A stretch of DNA of 64,000 bases, taken from the NCBI GenBank assembly GCA_026545225.1, contig CM048850.1:27023797-27087796 (forward strand), written 5' to 3'. Source of the stretch: Cornus controversa (lineage: Eukaryota; Streptophyta; Magnoliopsida; Cornales; Cornaceae). Below are positions 37,629-48,970 of the stretch, piece by piece. Position 1 is the first letter of the stretch. Every line of letters starts with the position of its first letter. The notes beneath the pieces are model-generated. The model did not search any database. It saw only the letters and a list, made by a program, of their open reading frames with translations, and was not told the DNA's origin. The translations under genes and the position numbers were made by a program.

Positions 37629-37898
37629 CTATGACTTGATTTTGAAAATTTTGATCCTTATATATTTATATATATTACTATAAAACTATAATGTTATTTT
37701 AGATGTGAGGGTAGGTGAATGTGTATTTGGATGTGAATTTAGGTGTGAATATAGTAGGTGAATCGTGACCGTTTGATTGTAAATAGAGAGAGTTATTTTA
37801 GAGTATGGATAAGAATATATATTTTGAATTAAAAGATTAGTTTTTGAAGCATTTTTTTACTGTTATATAATAATTTTTTTTGGCAAAAAAATTCAAAC

Positions 37899-37965
<67 letters not shown>

Positions 37966-38106
37966 ACAAATTTTATTTTTTTTAAATAAATTTTTCTGCT
38001 ATTTTAAATTAAAAAATATTATCAAAGAAATGGTTATGCCTGTTATGTATGTGTCTTTTTCACAACTCCAATTTAGCCTCTCTCTCTTTGCTAAAAAAAA
38101 ATTAGG

Positions 38107-38141
<35 letters not shown>

Positions 38142-38552
38142 ACACACACAACAGCATCGGATCACAAAGACTCTTCTTCATGTTCCATTTTTTCCTCCCC
38201 ATTATTCCATTTCTCTCTCCTATGTTTTTTCTCTTTCTAAATCCTCTTTTTCAATCCAGTCATCACCTCATCTTTCCGGTGTCTTCCCGATGACTCTCTC
38301 TCACATGCTTTGAATTCTTACGAAGTTACAGCTTCTCTCTCAATATCTATTTCTATATATTTATTCCATTTCTCTCTCCTGTGGGGGCATAAAATCCACC
38401 ACTAATACAACGGCATATGGAAGGGATTGGGCCATCGGCACTGTCGCGCTTGGGCCAGTTCACATCAAGGCGAAAAGTTCCAATGAGATTCGAATTGTGT
38501 CTCCATAGGCTGAAAGTTAGTATTATTGCAACTCGGACCCTTGTAAACAACT
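36416..38552. other. AT-rich intergenic with microsatellites; truncated TIR element end
   Basis: Reading back from about 37458, AGGGTAAATTATACCGATC looks like a Mutator-type TIR end, but no left partner is present, so it is half of an element. (TA)n tracts lie at 37584-37625 and 37904-37943 (followed by (TG)n), and a (CT)n run at 38106-38140. Near 38372-38485 two overlapping frames give unrecognised peptides (plus AYGRDWAIGTVALGP; minus LDVNWPKRDSADGPIP). Confidence 0.4.
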
Positions 38553-39045
38553 ATTTAGAAAGTATGAACACTTCACCGAATGTGCCGTACACATGTTGGA
38601 CACTAGACACTCCTCGAACACATGTCTAAGCATTTTTTAAAAGTGTCTTAACATTTTTATTTTTAGGATACTTCTCGGACACTCCTTGAATATGTGTCAA
38701 AAACTTCGTAATAGCAATTTATATTCAAATATTTTGAAAGAAAATTATATTTGACTGCATTATGATTAAAAATCTAACTTAAATATATGTAGAGGACTAA
38801 ATAAGTCTCGTCCTTTAATTTATTTGTCTATTTTTGTTTATAAGTTTGTTTGGTTCTTAATTGTTTGATAAAATATTGAAGTAATTTTGTAATGTAGTCT
38901 TTTTTTGTTCAATAATTAATATATATTAATATATTATTTTATAACCGTATCCTTGCCGTGTTCGTGTCCTATTTTTAGAATTTTTCATATTATCGTGTCC
39001 GTATTGTGTCGTACCTGTGTCCCATGCCAGTGTCCGGACTTCTTA
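38553..39045. mobile_element. Degenerate relative of the 20342-20789 TIR element
   Basis: The right part (CGTATTGTGTCGTACCTGTG ... GTGTCCGGACTTCTTAG) matches the right arm of the 20342 element in order and spacing. The left end TTAGAAAGTATGAACAC is a weak inverted match. Target duplication was not recognised. Confidence 0.5.
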
Positions 39046-41337
39046 GACGACTATATATAAGGCCTAGAGCGCTAACGAGGGTGTACCTATTTTTTATGTT
39101 CCAAGAATTGTTCCAACTTTGTTCTTTTGGGTGTTGTGTAGAGATTTGTTTGGCCAACCTCCAATACCTATATATCTTTTGATTGTGTTTTAACTTATTC
39201 TCCATCTATATATTTGATTGTTTGAAGCAAAGAGGGTTAGGATTTGATAAACCTTCTATTCGATCTCCATGTTCGTTCGTCTATCCATATAGATAGAGAG
39301 ATGGCAATGCGAATGTCATCAATAATGCAAAAGAGTTGTCCTGTTGTTCAAACTGGTAACACATCTGTTTTTTAGTTGGTTGGTTATTGTTGTTTCTTTT
39401 TAAATTTTTATTTTTTTATTTTTTTCTTACCTTCAGAGAAAAATATTATTTTTTCGATGATGTACTCACATTCTGATTAATCCATTTGTCTTAATCGATT
39501 ATATGTTTTTGGTCCTCTCAATTGATCTTTCATGATGTGAATTTTAGGTTTAGGTGTATGAGTAGTCTAATGTGTTAGATTGTTGTTTTTTTGACACTGA
39601 AAAGGGATTTTTATTTTATTTTTTTATTTATCAATATGTCATTTTCAAATGGAAGTTATTGCTTCATATTTTAGGGGATTTTTTCATATTTAAATAATGT
39701 TGTTTCTAATACAAAAGGCAATATTAATAATTTGTACTGACAAAACTTTTGTTTAGGTCATCTCACTACGCATGTAAGGCACCAATAACTCAGATGCGTA
39801 GTGCACGGTGCGCGTGTCGGACACAACGTATATCTACTCGCATAGTACATATGCTCTAAATGGTGAACATTTCAATATGAATTATTGGTATATGAAAATA
39901 TTTTATTTTTTTATTTGCTTCAAAATATGAATTGTCTTGTCTATATATCCAAAACTTAATATTTATTCATGTTTTATTTTGTATGGTCATTTACAAGGTT
40001 AGAATGGATAACTGTATTGAAGAGAGAACCAACTTTTCCAAATTTTTTGAGGGTATCTTGATAATTTGACACTTGTTATGCAGTAATAGGAGGTGTCTAT
40101 ATGTATTCATTTTGAATTTTTTATAATTATGTGTAGTTTTTCTCATTCTAGTGAAATCTGTATGTCTTTATTTGTGTGTTTGATCTATTTCTCTTTTAAT
40201 TTTTGCAACAGTACCTGCTAAAATCAAAGAATATAGGCTTGCTTTAAATGTAAAATTCAGTCATAACTGGAATAGTTTTCAGAAGTGTAACAGTCCATTT
40301 GAAGGAAAAAAAAAGTGAGATAGTAAATGTATAGCACTTCTGCTATGCAAGTTCAACATAATAATAATAATTCTTAGTTATTATTATTATTATTAATATT
40401 ATTATTTAGGAATATGATACTTTAAAATTGAATGTGTCGTAAGTTAACAAAATGGAACATATTCAATCATGACTAACCCAAAAAAAAAAAAATTTCTACG
40501 AGCAGTATGACAAATTGAATATGGATCAAAATGTATGAAGTCTAATGTGAGTTTTCTGTTAGACTACATGTTCAGTAACAATCAATTAATTGTTTTTTAT
40601 ATTATCTTCTATATTTCTAAATTATTGCAAAATTTGGTTCCATGTTTAGCATTCTAGCACAAACTGTACGGTTGCAACTCGGGCGGGTTGAGAGGGATAG
40701 AGGTACAGTTCGGGTTCAACCCTACATATGAAATGTGTAACTTTAACTCAACTCTAACATTAATCCTACTTCCATCCCTAACTACTCAATCCTAGTTCAA
40801 CTCATCCTTAAATTTTTAAATTCGGGTTTACAACTTGGGATGAAATTTTGGATTAGAAAGTCGGATTAATTTGAGTTATCTATATTACCAATCTCCATGT
40901 TGAAAATTTAAAGTGATCTTTAATAAGTTTCACGTTAGATTACTCCTAAACACACAAAAAATTAAGAACTTAACGAAAATTTCTAAAAAAATTACAAACA
41001 AATTTTTAAGAAATTAATTATCTAAATTGTTAACACACAATAAATTAAGATTTAAATAAAGAAAGTTGAAAAGAAAAATGTTATCATAATTTGAATATTA
41101 TATATAATATATTTAAAATAAAAAATATGCATAAAAATAATATTACAATTCGGGTTCAGGTTGAACTCGAATTGTTAACACCTTAACTCAAGTCCAACCC
41201 TAATTAAGTTCGGGATAAAGTTTTTCAACTCAAACTCAATTCTAATTATAAAAATAGTTGCTCAAGTCCGTAAAAAATTGGACTCGGCTCAAGTTAGATT
41301 CGAATTCTCCAACCCAAGTTACACACTTAACTCTAGT
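39046..41337. other. Intergenic, no supported gene
   Basis: One possible small first exon (ATG at 39301, open to a GT donor at about 39356, encoding MAMRMSSIMQKSCPVVQT) has no convincing continuation. Segment 40665-41330 is an old repeat with GGGCGGGTT and AACCC motifs related in wording to 60640-61100. An (ATT)n microsatellite lies at 40375-40405. Confidence 0.35.
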
Positions 41338-41888
41338 TAGGGGTGACAAAAATTTTCAACTCGGCTGGGACTCGCCCTGCCCCACTCCATTTAAAGTGGG
41401 TTTGAAAAATCATTTATTTAAATGGAACGGGGATGTATTTTGTTATTTAAAATTCAGTCGAATTTGCAACGGGGGCAGGACAAGGTCACCAAGCTCCTAT
41501 TATACTATACTTAATTGTTTATATTATATTACTTATGTGTGTATATATATACTTTAAAAAATGTTAAATTTCAAAATATTTAATTTTGTTGAAAGTTGTG
41601 TAATATTTTATTTTAAGTAAGGACAATAAAAATAAATAAAGAAATTTTGAAAAGCGTAAAATGTTAATATTTGGAGAATGTTGAAAATTCATTAATTAAA
41701 TAAGTTTTAATCGGTTATGGAACAAGATGATTTGAGGTGGGATGGGTTAGATCAGTTATAAGGCAGAAATAAAGTAAATGAAGAAATTTATAACCAGTTA
41801 CGAGGTGATTATGAAATTTTCAAAATCAAACAATTATGGGAATGTAAATTAAAATTCCCGTCCTATAACCAACCCATTGTCATCCCTA
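41338..41888. mobile_element. Non-autonomous hAT element, 551 bp
   Basis: The ends TAGGGGTGACAA and TTGTCATCCCTA are inverted repeats of hAT type. The flanking 8-mers ACTCTAGT and ACTTTAGC match at six of eight positions, consistent with an old target duplication. It is noncoding. Confidence 0.65.
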
Positions 41889-41895
41889 ACTTTAG

Positions 41896-41897
<2 letters not shown>

Positions 41898-41943
<46 letters not shown>
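41898..41943. repeat. (TA)n microsatellite
   Basis: TA tract between the hAT element ending at 41888 and the YJU2-like fragment. Confidence 0.9.
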
Positions 41944-41948
<5 letters not shown>

Positions 41949-41957
41949 GAGCACAAA

Positions 41958-42240
41958 CTGGTGTACTCCGGCGGACTTGGATCCAGCGAAGATACCGAAG
42001 AGGAGGAGACAACAACTGATATTTTGTTGCAACACCTGCGCCATCTACATTAACAAAGGCACCAAGTTAAATTGCCGCAAAGAGATGTGATTGGCGCGAC
42101 ATTCTTGGGTATCCAAATATTTAGGTTCTACTTCAATTCAAATGCACCATGTGCTCAGTTGAGCTTGCCATAAAGACAGGCCCTCAAAATTCAGACTATG
42201 TTGTTCAAAAAACAGAGTTTGTCCAAAAAAGAATCCACGA
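41958..42240 (+). pseudogene. Fragment of a YJU2/CCDC94-like splicing factor gene
   Basis: The conceptual reading shows PADLDPAKIPKRRR, then CCNTCAIYINKGTKLNCRKE, then DVIGATFLGIQIFRFYF, then PQNSDYVV. In intact YJU2/CCDC94 proteins these occur in this order near the N-terminus (PPDFDPAKIPRRRR, RCNTCG.YIYKGTKFNSRKE, DVIGE.YLGIQIFRFYFKC, TDPQNSDYVV). YJU2 acts in the spliceosome at the first catalytic step. Here a stretch of about 15 residues between the basic run and the first zinc-binding Cys pair is missing, frame changes occur after RKE and around the second Cys pair, and the sequence ends after the 'QNSDYVV' region. There are no introns inside, so either a piece of one exon or a processed copy is possible. 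It is non-functional. Confidence 0.75.
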
Positions 42241-42475
42241 GTTTCTCTCTCTAAAACTCTCTGTAAAACCCCCTCCTTGAAGAAGGCTGGTCTCGTGTCA
42301 ATTTTGGTTGCAGAGAGAGATGAAAAGGAACTAGAAATGAACGACATCGTTTGGACTCGGGTAAAGCTAATGGAGTAATGGTTCAGTCATTTGAGTAAAG
42401 AAAAACAGTCCACAATAATTATCAAGGGGTGTTTTAGTCATTTAATCATTCTAAGAGCATTTTGGGATTTCAAGT

Positions 42476-43335
42476 GACAAAAGGGCTCAAAATTTCTTTG
42501 TGATTTTGAAAACGTGCAATAACTCCCCTATGCTATATTTTGGACAATATCATATCCTAACATTTGCAAAAATGAGCAAAATACCTCATTTTGCCTATAT
42601 TTTATTTTCTATGCCCATTTTACCCTTTTTATTATTATAGAAAATAAAGAACAACAGAGAGAAGATAATTTTTTTATATTAAGTTTTTTTTTTATCTTAA
42701 TAAAAAAATAGAGGAGTTTTTTTTTTCCAAAAAAAATAACTAAATATTCACAATTACTTAATAAATTTTTTTTTTTCGAAAATTGTTTTCGGAACTTTTT
42801 CCATTAGAAAGAGAGAGAAATTATGAAAATAATATAATTTTTGATAAAACATAAAAAAATATGGAAATTTTTATTATTGTGTATATTTAGTTTTTTTTCT
42901 GAAAATTATTTTCTGAATTTTTTTCCAGAAAAAAACTCCTCTTCTTTTTTTATATTAAGGTAAAGAAAAGCTTAATATAAAAAACCTCTCTCCTTCTAAT
43001 GGAAAATTTTTCAGAAAACAAAAAAAATCAAAAAATTTATTATGTAATTGCGCATTTTTAGTTTTTTTGAGAAATATTTTTTCTCATAAAAAAAAACTCT
43101 TATTTTTTTTATTAAGGAAAAAAATTCAATATAAAAAAACCCATCTTCTTTCTATTTTCTTTATTTTTTATAATAATAGAAATATTAAAATGGTCATAGA
43201 AAAAGAGAATATGTGCAAAAGGGGGTACTTTGCTCACTGTTGCAAATGTGAGAGTATGATATGATCCACAATACAGCATATAGAGGTTTATTGCACCTTT
43301 TTAAAATCACATGTGAGGTTTTGGACCTTTTTACC
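42476..43335. mobile_element. TIR element with >100-bp imperfect TIRs, 860 bp
   Basis: The left arm GACAAAAGGGCTCAAAA...GCAAAATACC is mirrored at 43190-43335 (GGTAAAAAGGTCCAAAACC reversed). Flanking 9-mers ATTTCAAGT and TTTTCAAGT match at eight of nine positions, fitting a Mutator-like element. Half-copies of the same family occur at about 59560-59705 and 61860-62010. Confidence 0.65.
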
Positions 43336-44386
43336 TTTTCAAGTACAAAAAACCATGACATTAGAGCTTTTCGTATCTGAAATGTTTACCGAGATATCAG
43401 TATTATAAAACCTCTCTAACAGGAAAGTGCAATATTATTTTTGAAAACACATGAGAGGACCATGTTATTTTGCCTATTTACAAGCGAGATCAGTATAATT
43501 TCTCCTATATTATATACACATGAGAGGACCCTGTTATTTTGCTTATTTACAAGCTAGATCATTATATTATATACACACTCGTTTCCTCGCGTTCGTCTCT
43601 CTTTCGCGCACACATTACCTGTTTGTAATTGCTAGAGAAAAAAAAGCCACTTACAATCTCATCTTAATCATCCTCTCTTTTTCATTTACTCGATGTCTAA
43701 TACATTATTACTTGGTGCAATGATAAAACTTTGATAGCCCAAGATAAGAACTCGAATTACTCTGTTTTAAATTTTCACGCACAAAAAGCTATTACAAGTT
43801 CTCTCTTTCATTTATTTATTTTTGGTTTGTTTAAATTTCTGTCTACTCATAAGAAAAGAAAGTATAAATCAGTGAGATCGAACTCTCTGAGTCTACTTCT
43901 ACAATACTAATTTTTGTTCTTCTGACATGCTTGTATAAAGAGTGGTGCACTCTCAACCCAAATAAAATATGCAATATAATTATTAAAGACATTGGACATC
44001 TAAATGTCAAGTTAATAGAGTGTCTAGCTTCTCGAGCCGGTGTGTTCATGTTCACCTCTCCATTTTTATCACGGAAAAAAAAATCTAAAAACATTGTTAC
44101 CTTATTAAAGAAAAAGTTATTATTTCTTGATTTGTTAAGCAAACGAGTTTTGTTTAATAAAACAAATCCATATAAAAATTCGTGATACATAGTTTGTATA
44201 GATTATGTGAACCTATATCTTATAGGTTTTATTTAATTTTCTTTTTTTTAATGATTTTGACAAAATTTGCAGCAATCTTTGTTGATGAAGAAAACAATAA
44301 AATGTAGTAAAAACATAAAAATTAAGAATATATAATAAAATTTGAAAAAATAAAATGTTGCACGCACAACAAGACCGAATTACTTA
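43336..44386. other. Intergenic with ~53-bp tandem duplication
   Basis: CACATGAGAGGACC(A/C)TGTTATTTTGC begins two near-identical units at about 43449 and 43518. No gene was recognised in the rest. Confidence 0.45.
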
Positions 44387-45054
44387 GGTCCCGTTTGGTT
44401 TGCGTTTTGGTTTTAGATAAAACATAAATAATGTTTTTGTTATACAGTATTTTGAATTAAAAGCGAAAGTATATTTGGTGACGAAATTTCTTTGCGAAAA
44501 TTACTGAAGGAGAAACATGCAAAACGCGTTTGGTAACGTCAAAAATTTTGAAAATAAAACACTGAAAACATGTTTGGTAACTCAAACTTTAGTCAAAATA
44601 TAAGAAGCAAAAATAAAAAACATGTTTAATACTCACTGTTTCTAATTTGTTATTTCATATTTAAAATTTATTTATATAATAGACATAATTTTAGTACAAA
44701 GTGATAATAAGTTTGCTAGAGCTAAAAACATGGAACACCATATATTTTTTATTGTTTAACTCAACATAATTTTTGGGTAGAGAATGTACTGATGATGCTC
44801 CAATGAGTCACTTCTCTGAACTCAAAATTTAGAACTTCAACTATCACCATCCATAGCATCAGTTCTTTCTCCTATCTTGTGGCTCATTCCGGCCATTTCT
44901 GCAATACCACCAGCATTGTAACTTATGGGGCCATAAGCATCAATTACAAGTCCAGTTGCAATAGTGCTAAGCATTCCAAGAGCTGCAATCTAGGAAAAAC
45001 CAGGGTTCAACATGCAATCTAGGAAAAACCTTTTCTCAATAACCAAACAGGGCC
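44387..45054. mobile_element. TIR element carrying a captured V-PPase fragment (right boundary uncertain)
   Basis: The left end is GGTCCCGTTTGGTTTGCG. A right end GGCCCTGTTTGGTT (reversed) lies at 45041-45054; an alternative right end GGCCCTGTCAGTTTGTG (reversed) lies at 45970-45989. TTA precedes the left end, but neither right end has an identical TTA. The 'GGnCCnGTTTGGTT' end is a common plant MITE signature. Between the ends are AT-rich arms and the minus-strand gene fragment at 44837-44989. Confidence 0.5.
44837..44989 (-). pseudogene. Vacuolar H+-pyrophosphatase (type I V-PPase) exon fragment
   Basis: On the minus strand one frame reads [20 protein letters not shown] and continues with [13 protein letters not shown] and GERTDAMDG before a TGA at 44837-44839. 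In intact plant V-PPases the same block is [34 protein letters not shown] and RERTDALD. V-PPase pumps protons into the vacuole using pyrophosphate. The conserved Asp of the DNAGG motif, a pyrophosphate/metal ligand in the family, is Tyr here. The homology starts after TTGCAG-like sequence and stops soon after the block, so it is one exon piece. A 17-bp repeat GCAATCTAGGAAAAACC lies just beside it (about 44984-45000 and 45014-45030). Confidence 0.8.
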
Positions 45055-45066
45055 AAATGAAATTAG

Positions 45067-45099
<33 letters not shown>

Positions 45100-45102
<3 letters not shown>

Positions 45103-45282
45103 TAATGATCTCTTGCTCACCAGTGAGAGTAAGAAATTTTCTACACACCAAACATGGTAACCGTTGGATATAATGTAAGTGTAAAAAAGATAACTTTCAA
45201 AATCATTGCAATCATATCTAATGGTTACCGTACATGGTGTGGAAGAATTTCTTGCTCACCAATGAGTAAGACATCATTTCTG
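45100..45282. mobile_element. Small MITE (183 bp) inserted in (TA)n
   Basis: The imperfect TIRs AGTAATGATCTCTTGCTCA and AGAAATGATGTCTTACTCA (reversed right end) continue inward for about 70 bp. (TA)n lies on both sides (45071-45099 and 45284-45303). A GTGAG plus TCTACACAC arrangement resembles the ends of the 257-1835 element. Confidence 0.75.
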
Positions 45283-46219
45283 AATATATATATATATATA
45301 TATGAAGAATACAATTCAGAAACTTTTCTAGTCACAATGAGTTTCAAAGGATGTATACCTTATTTCTCTTTACGTTTTTATACTCTACTGCAGTCGTTTT
45401 CAATATGTCTACCAAAACATCATAGCCAACTTTCATCCACTCCGCTAATAATGTCTTCTCTTTAATAATTTTATGTTCTCCTACCTTGCCATTCATTCAA
45501 TCTAAACTCAACACGTCATTTCTTCTATGCTGATTTTTTGTCATGTGTCTTGACTATAGTTCAATTAAAAAAAAAAAGTCATTTTATTTGATAAATATCT
45601 GTTAATTATAAAACAATATAGAAACACATCATCAAAGTGTGAGCAACGAAGTATCAGTCTCTCCTCCCAATGGATGAGTTATCCAATGTAACATAAGCAA
45701 CATAATCTTTAGTCCTCGTAATCCCGAAACCTTGGCCCTAAACATTTTGTTTATCGCAGTAAACATTTTCGTGCCCTTTTATTCTTACTATTTTCGTCCG
45801 TTACAGTGCTAAAACACTATAAATAGCCTTGGGGTGTTTTGTATTTGGAGTCTTTTTTTTTTTTATGAAATGTTACACACAACTGTGCACAACAAAACAA
45901 ATCTCACCAAACATGTTTTGATTTAATTTTAGTTACTGTAGTGGGCCTGCAACAAAAACACATAACATAAAACACAAACTGACAGGGCCTAAAATTTCAA
46001 ATTTAGCATTATTGATCACTAATCTACCATTTAAAATGGGAGGTGATATTCGCACTCTCATTTTCTACAATTGCACTCCACTTCTCTTTTTTATATATAA
46101 TGACACGAATGTCCCTAAAATTATAAATGCATCATCCCTTATTTTATAATATCATAACTACCATTTATACTATAAATTTTAACTTTCTTACATTCTTTCC
46201 TTTTTTTAGTACTTTTTTT
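45283..46219. other. Intergenic, TE-derived, no gene recognised
   Basis: Contains the alternative right TIR (45970-45989) for the V-PPase-carrying element and a plant-type 'ctgtagtgggcctgcaacaaaaacac' subterminal stretch. No coding signal. Confidence 0.4.
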
Positions 46220-46425
46220 TTTAGTCTTGTCAAATGAGATAACTATTTTTTTGGGGTATTTTTTTTTTTGTCCAGTCAAACAATATAATTTATTCAATTG
46301 AGATGACTTTTTTTTTTTATATGTCAAAAGAGATAATTTATGCAACTGAGATGACTTTTTTTTTTTTTTATATGTCAAAAGAGATAATTTATGCAACAGA
46401 GATAACTTTTGTTTTGGGTACCTTC

Positions 46426-46458
<33 letters not shown>

Positions 46459-46850
46459 TACTGTACTTCTTTTTTGTATTCTGTCAAAGGAGATAATTTA
46501 TTCAATAGAGATAACTTTTTTATAAAAATTTTTTGTTTTTCGATTATGTCAAAAGAGATAATTTATTCGGCAGATATAATATTTTTTTGGGGTCTTTTTT
46601 TTTATTTGTTTGGATCTTACCGAAAGAGAGAATTTATTTGGTAGAGATAACTTTTTTTGGGTCTTTTTTTTTCCAATAACTTTTTTTGGGTGCTTTTTGT
46701 CTCAATTCTTGTCAAAAAGAGATAATTTATTCAACATATATAACTCTTTTTTTTTCCTGTCAAAAAAGATAATGTATTCAATATAGAGAACTATTTTTTT
46801 GGGGTCCTATTTTTTGGATCCGACCAAAAGAGACTGAAAACATTATAGAT
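46220..46850. repeat. Degenerate minisatellite, unit ~45-75 bp with core GATAATTTATTCA
   Basis: About nine irregular units share TGTCAAAAGAGATAATTTA, then (T/A)GCAAC or TTCAA and AGAGATAACTT, separated by T-runs of variable length. Overlapping frames on both strands therefore give repetitive peptides that are not genes. Confidence 0.8.
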
Positions 46851-48415
46851 TGGAGACACAAAAGGGGATATCTGAAAGGGTAGTTGTGTAATTTGAAAAA
46901 TAATAATCGTTCACTTGTGAAATTATGATTAAAAGTGTCATTTATTTTAAAGTAAGAATGCAAACGTAGAAAAATGGAGTTCGAATATTGTCTCCTTTTA
47001 AAATTTATCATCGAAAAATTACTTTCATAAAAGAGAAAAATATAACAAAGAAAAAAGTAATGACACGTTGGCGGGATTCGGACCAGTCTAATGGAGAGTT
47101 TTGTGAGTTGGGTGGTGGGTCCCACCACATGACAGTGGGACCCACCATCTCACTCACATAACGCCTATTCGGGGTTGTCTGAATTCGGCTTGGGCTAGAG
47201 AATCATTATTCCAAAGAAAAGAGCGAAAATTTTCCTGAATGAGCTTCAACAAATATCATCATCTCAATCAAAATCTTGAATCCAAATGGGGACACACCAC
47301 CCCCTACAAGTTGGAGCATCAAATTTCATACCCGTGTGGTCTGAGAAACAAAGTAACACCACCCACCCACTCACCCCATTCTCAAACTTGAGTTTAAGGA
47401 CCTTTTCAAGAACCTCACGAGGCCCTTTTTTTTTTCTTTTTTTTTTTTAAGATTTAGTTGGCATTGCTTTTGATGGTGAAGTAACTTTTCTTTCAAACTG
47501 ATGGCATTACTCATTAATCTGATTATGGGTTCCATCACAGATTTCTCCACTGAAATGACAATCTCTTCTATGATTTTCTTTGTACTCTGCATCAGAATAA
47601 TTTGTGATAAATAAAAAAATAAAAAAATCAGAATTTTCAGGTGGTTTATAATCTAATATACTTGTAATATTATCTCATAATTGCAGGATTCGCATCTCTC
47701 CTCTTGTTTTTTTTTTCAAAACAATTAATTATTGTTCCACATGTTCGTTCTGTTCTTGCTCTTTCAATTCTTTAGTTTATTCCAAATGTTGTAATTAAGT
47801 GTTTGTTTAACTGATTGAGCGAATGCATTATGGGACAATTAGAATTTTATTTAACTCTGTTTCAACGATGATTATATTGTGTGTGCTCATGATTGTCAAC
47901 CACGCTTAATTGCTAGTGGTATTAAAAATGCATAAAAATTTATATAGAAAATAAAAGTAATTTTGAAATTTTCTTTTTCTCTGCAATAAGATTGGAGTCT
48001 CATATGTTAAAATCGTGGTTTGGTATTTAGAATGCCACAACTATTTTATTTTTCTCTGCAATAAATAAATAAATGCAATAATGGTCAAATTTTCTATTAA
48101 CATGAAAACATGAGAATATTAATGGAATATTCGACCTTAAAAAAAGTAATATAACAGTATTAAACGATATGTCTCTTATACGGTGGTTGGATGTTAATTA
48201 ATATTTTTCATATTCCTTCTTCTTTTTTATGTTCGGTTAAGGTATAAGCTTTACCTATAAAAGTACTCATTCAAACTTTTTCCCTTTTTCATTTTATTAT
48301 GTGATGTTCTTGTATTTTATTTTGTATTACTTGCTCGTATCGCAAATTTTAAATAGCATTTTAATTGGTGTATATACACACACACAACATACATTCCACC
48401 TCTATAGTCGCCACC
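46851..48415. other. Intergenic; includes GTGGGACCC hairpin and an unrecognised 73-codon ORF
   Basis: A 12-bp perfect stem GGTGGGTCCCAC / GTGGGACCCACC with a 9-base loop lies at 47114-47146 and extends imperfectly. A minus-strand ORF at 47371-47592 (starting MQSTKKIIEEIVISVEKS) has charged, helical composition but no family that I recognise; its tail is poly-Lys from a T-run. Confidence 0.4.
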
Positions 48416-48813
48416 TGTTAGAAGGGTATTCTTTGTCCCACGTCAAATTCGAATAAGAAAAATAATGGATATAAATGGGCACGTAGGTAACAATACTCAA
48501 TAATTTAGACTTTTGAGTTATTAGTAAGTGTCCAATCCGTTACAGTTGGTATTAGAGTCAGATTCAGTTCTTGATCTAGTGTCACATCCAGCGCCCACCT
48601 GAGTGAAGTCCAAATAATTACTGGGTCCTCCCATTGTTAGGAGGACGGGTAGGTAGAGTGGTCCGACCACAACGAGGGTGTTGCGAGTTCGGTTGGGAGA
48701 GAATGTTAGAGGGATTTTCTTTGTCCCACATCAGATCCGAATGAGAAAGAGAATAGGTATAAATGAGTGGGTATTAGACTTTTGGGTCATTGGTAATCGT
48801 CCGACCCGTTACA
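48416..48813 (+). mobile_element. TRIM retrotransposon, 398 bp
   Basis: Terminal direct repeats of about 129 bp (48416-48544) and 110 bp (48704-48813) both start TGTTAGA, contain TTTGTCCCAC and end CCGTTACA. The first is followed by GTTGGTATTAGAGTC, a tRNA-iMet type primer-binding site; the second is preceded by the purine-rich GGTTGGGAGAGAA. The internal part is about 160 bp and noncoding. No clear target duplication. Confidence 0.8.
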
Positions 48814-48970
48814 CAAGCACAAGCCACCTATTTTCCTCTTTATCTTCCCACCTCTATCTCTCTCTCTCTCTCTCTATTCTTTACATCAAGAAATCTATTT
48901 ATAAGAACCTCAAATATATGTGTATATATTATACGTATATGTTTCCAGAAAACCCCTCGACCAAAGCTGC

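Noticed and set aside
37880-38293. 137-codon plus-strand ORF
   Set aside because: It starts in (TA)n/(TG)n and passes through (CT)n; the peptide is low-complexity Ile-Tyr, Cys-Val and Ser-Leu repeats.
39301-39356. Possible first exon encoding MAMRMSSIMQKSCPVVQT
   Set aside because: No downstream exon, homologous family or promoter could be supported.
46139-46644. Overlapping ORFs on both strands with repeated peptides
   Set aside because: Both arise from the AT-rich minisatellite and its T-runs, not from a repeat protein gene.
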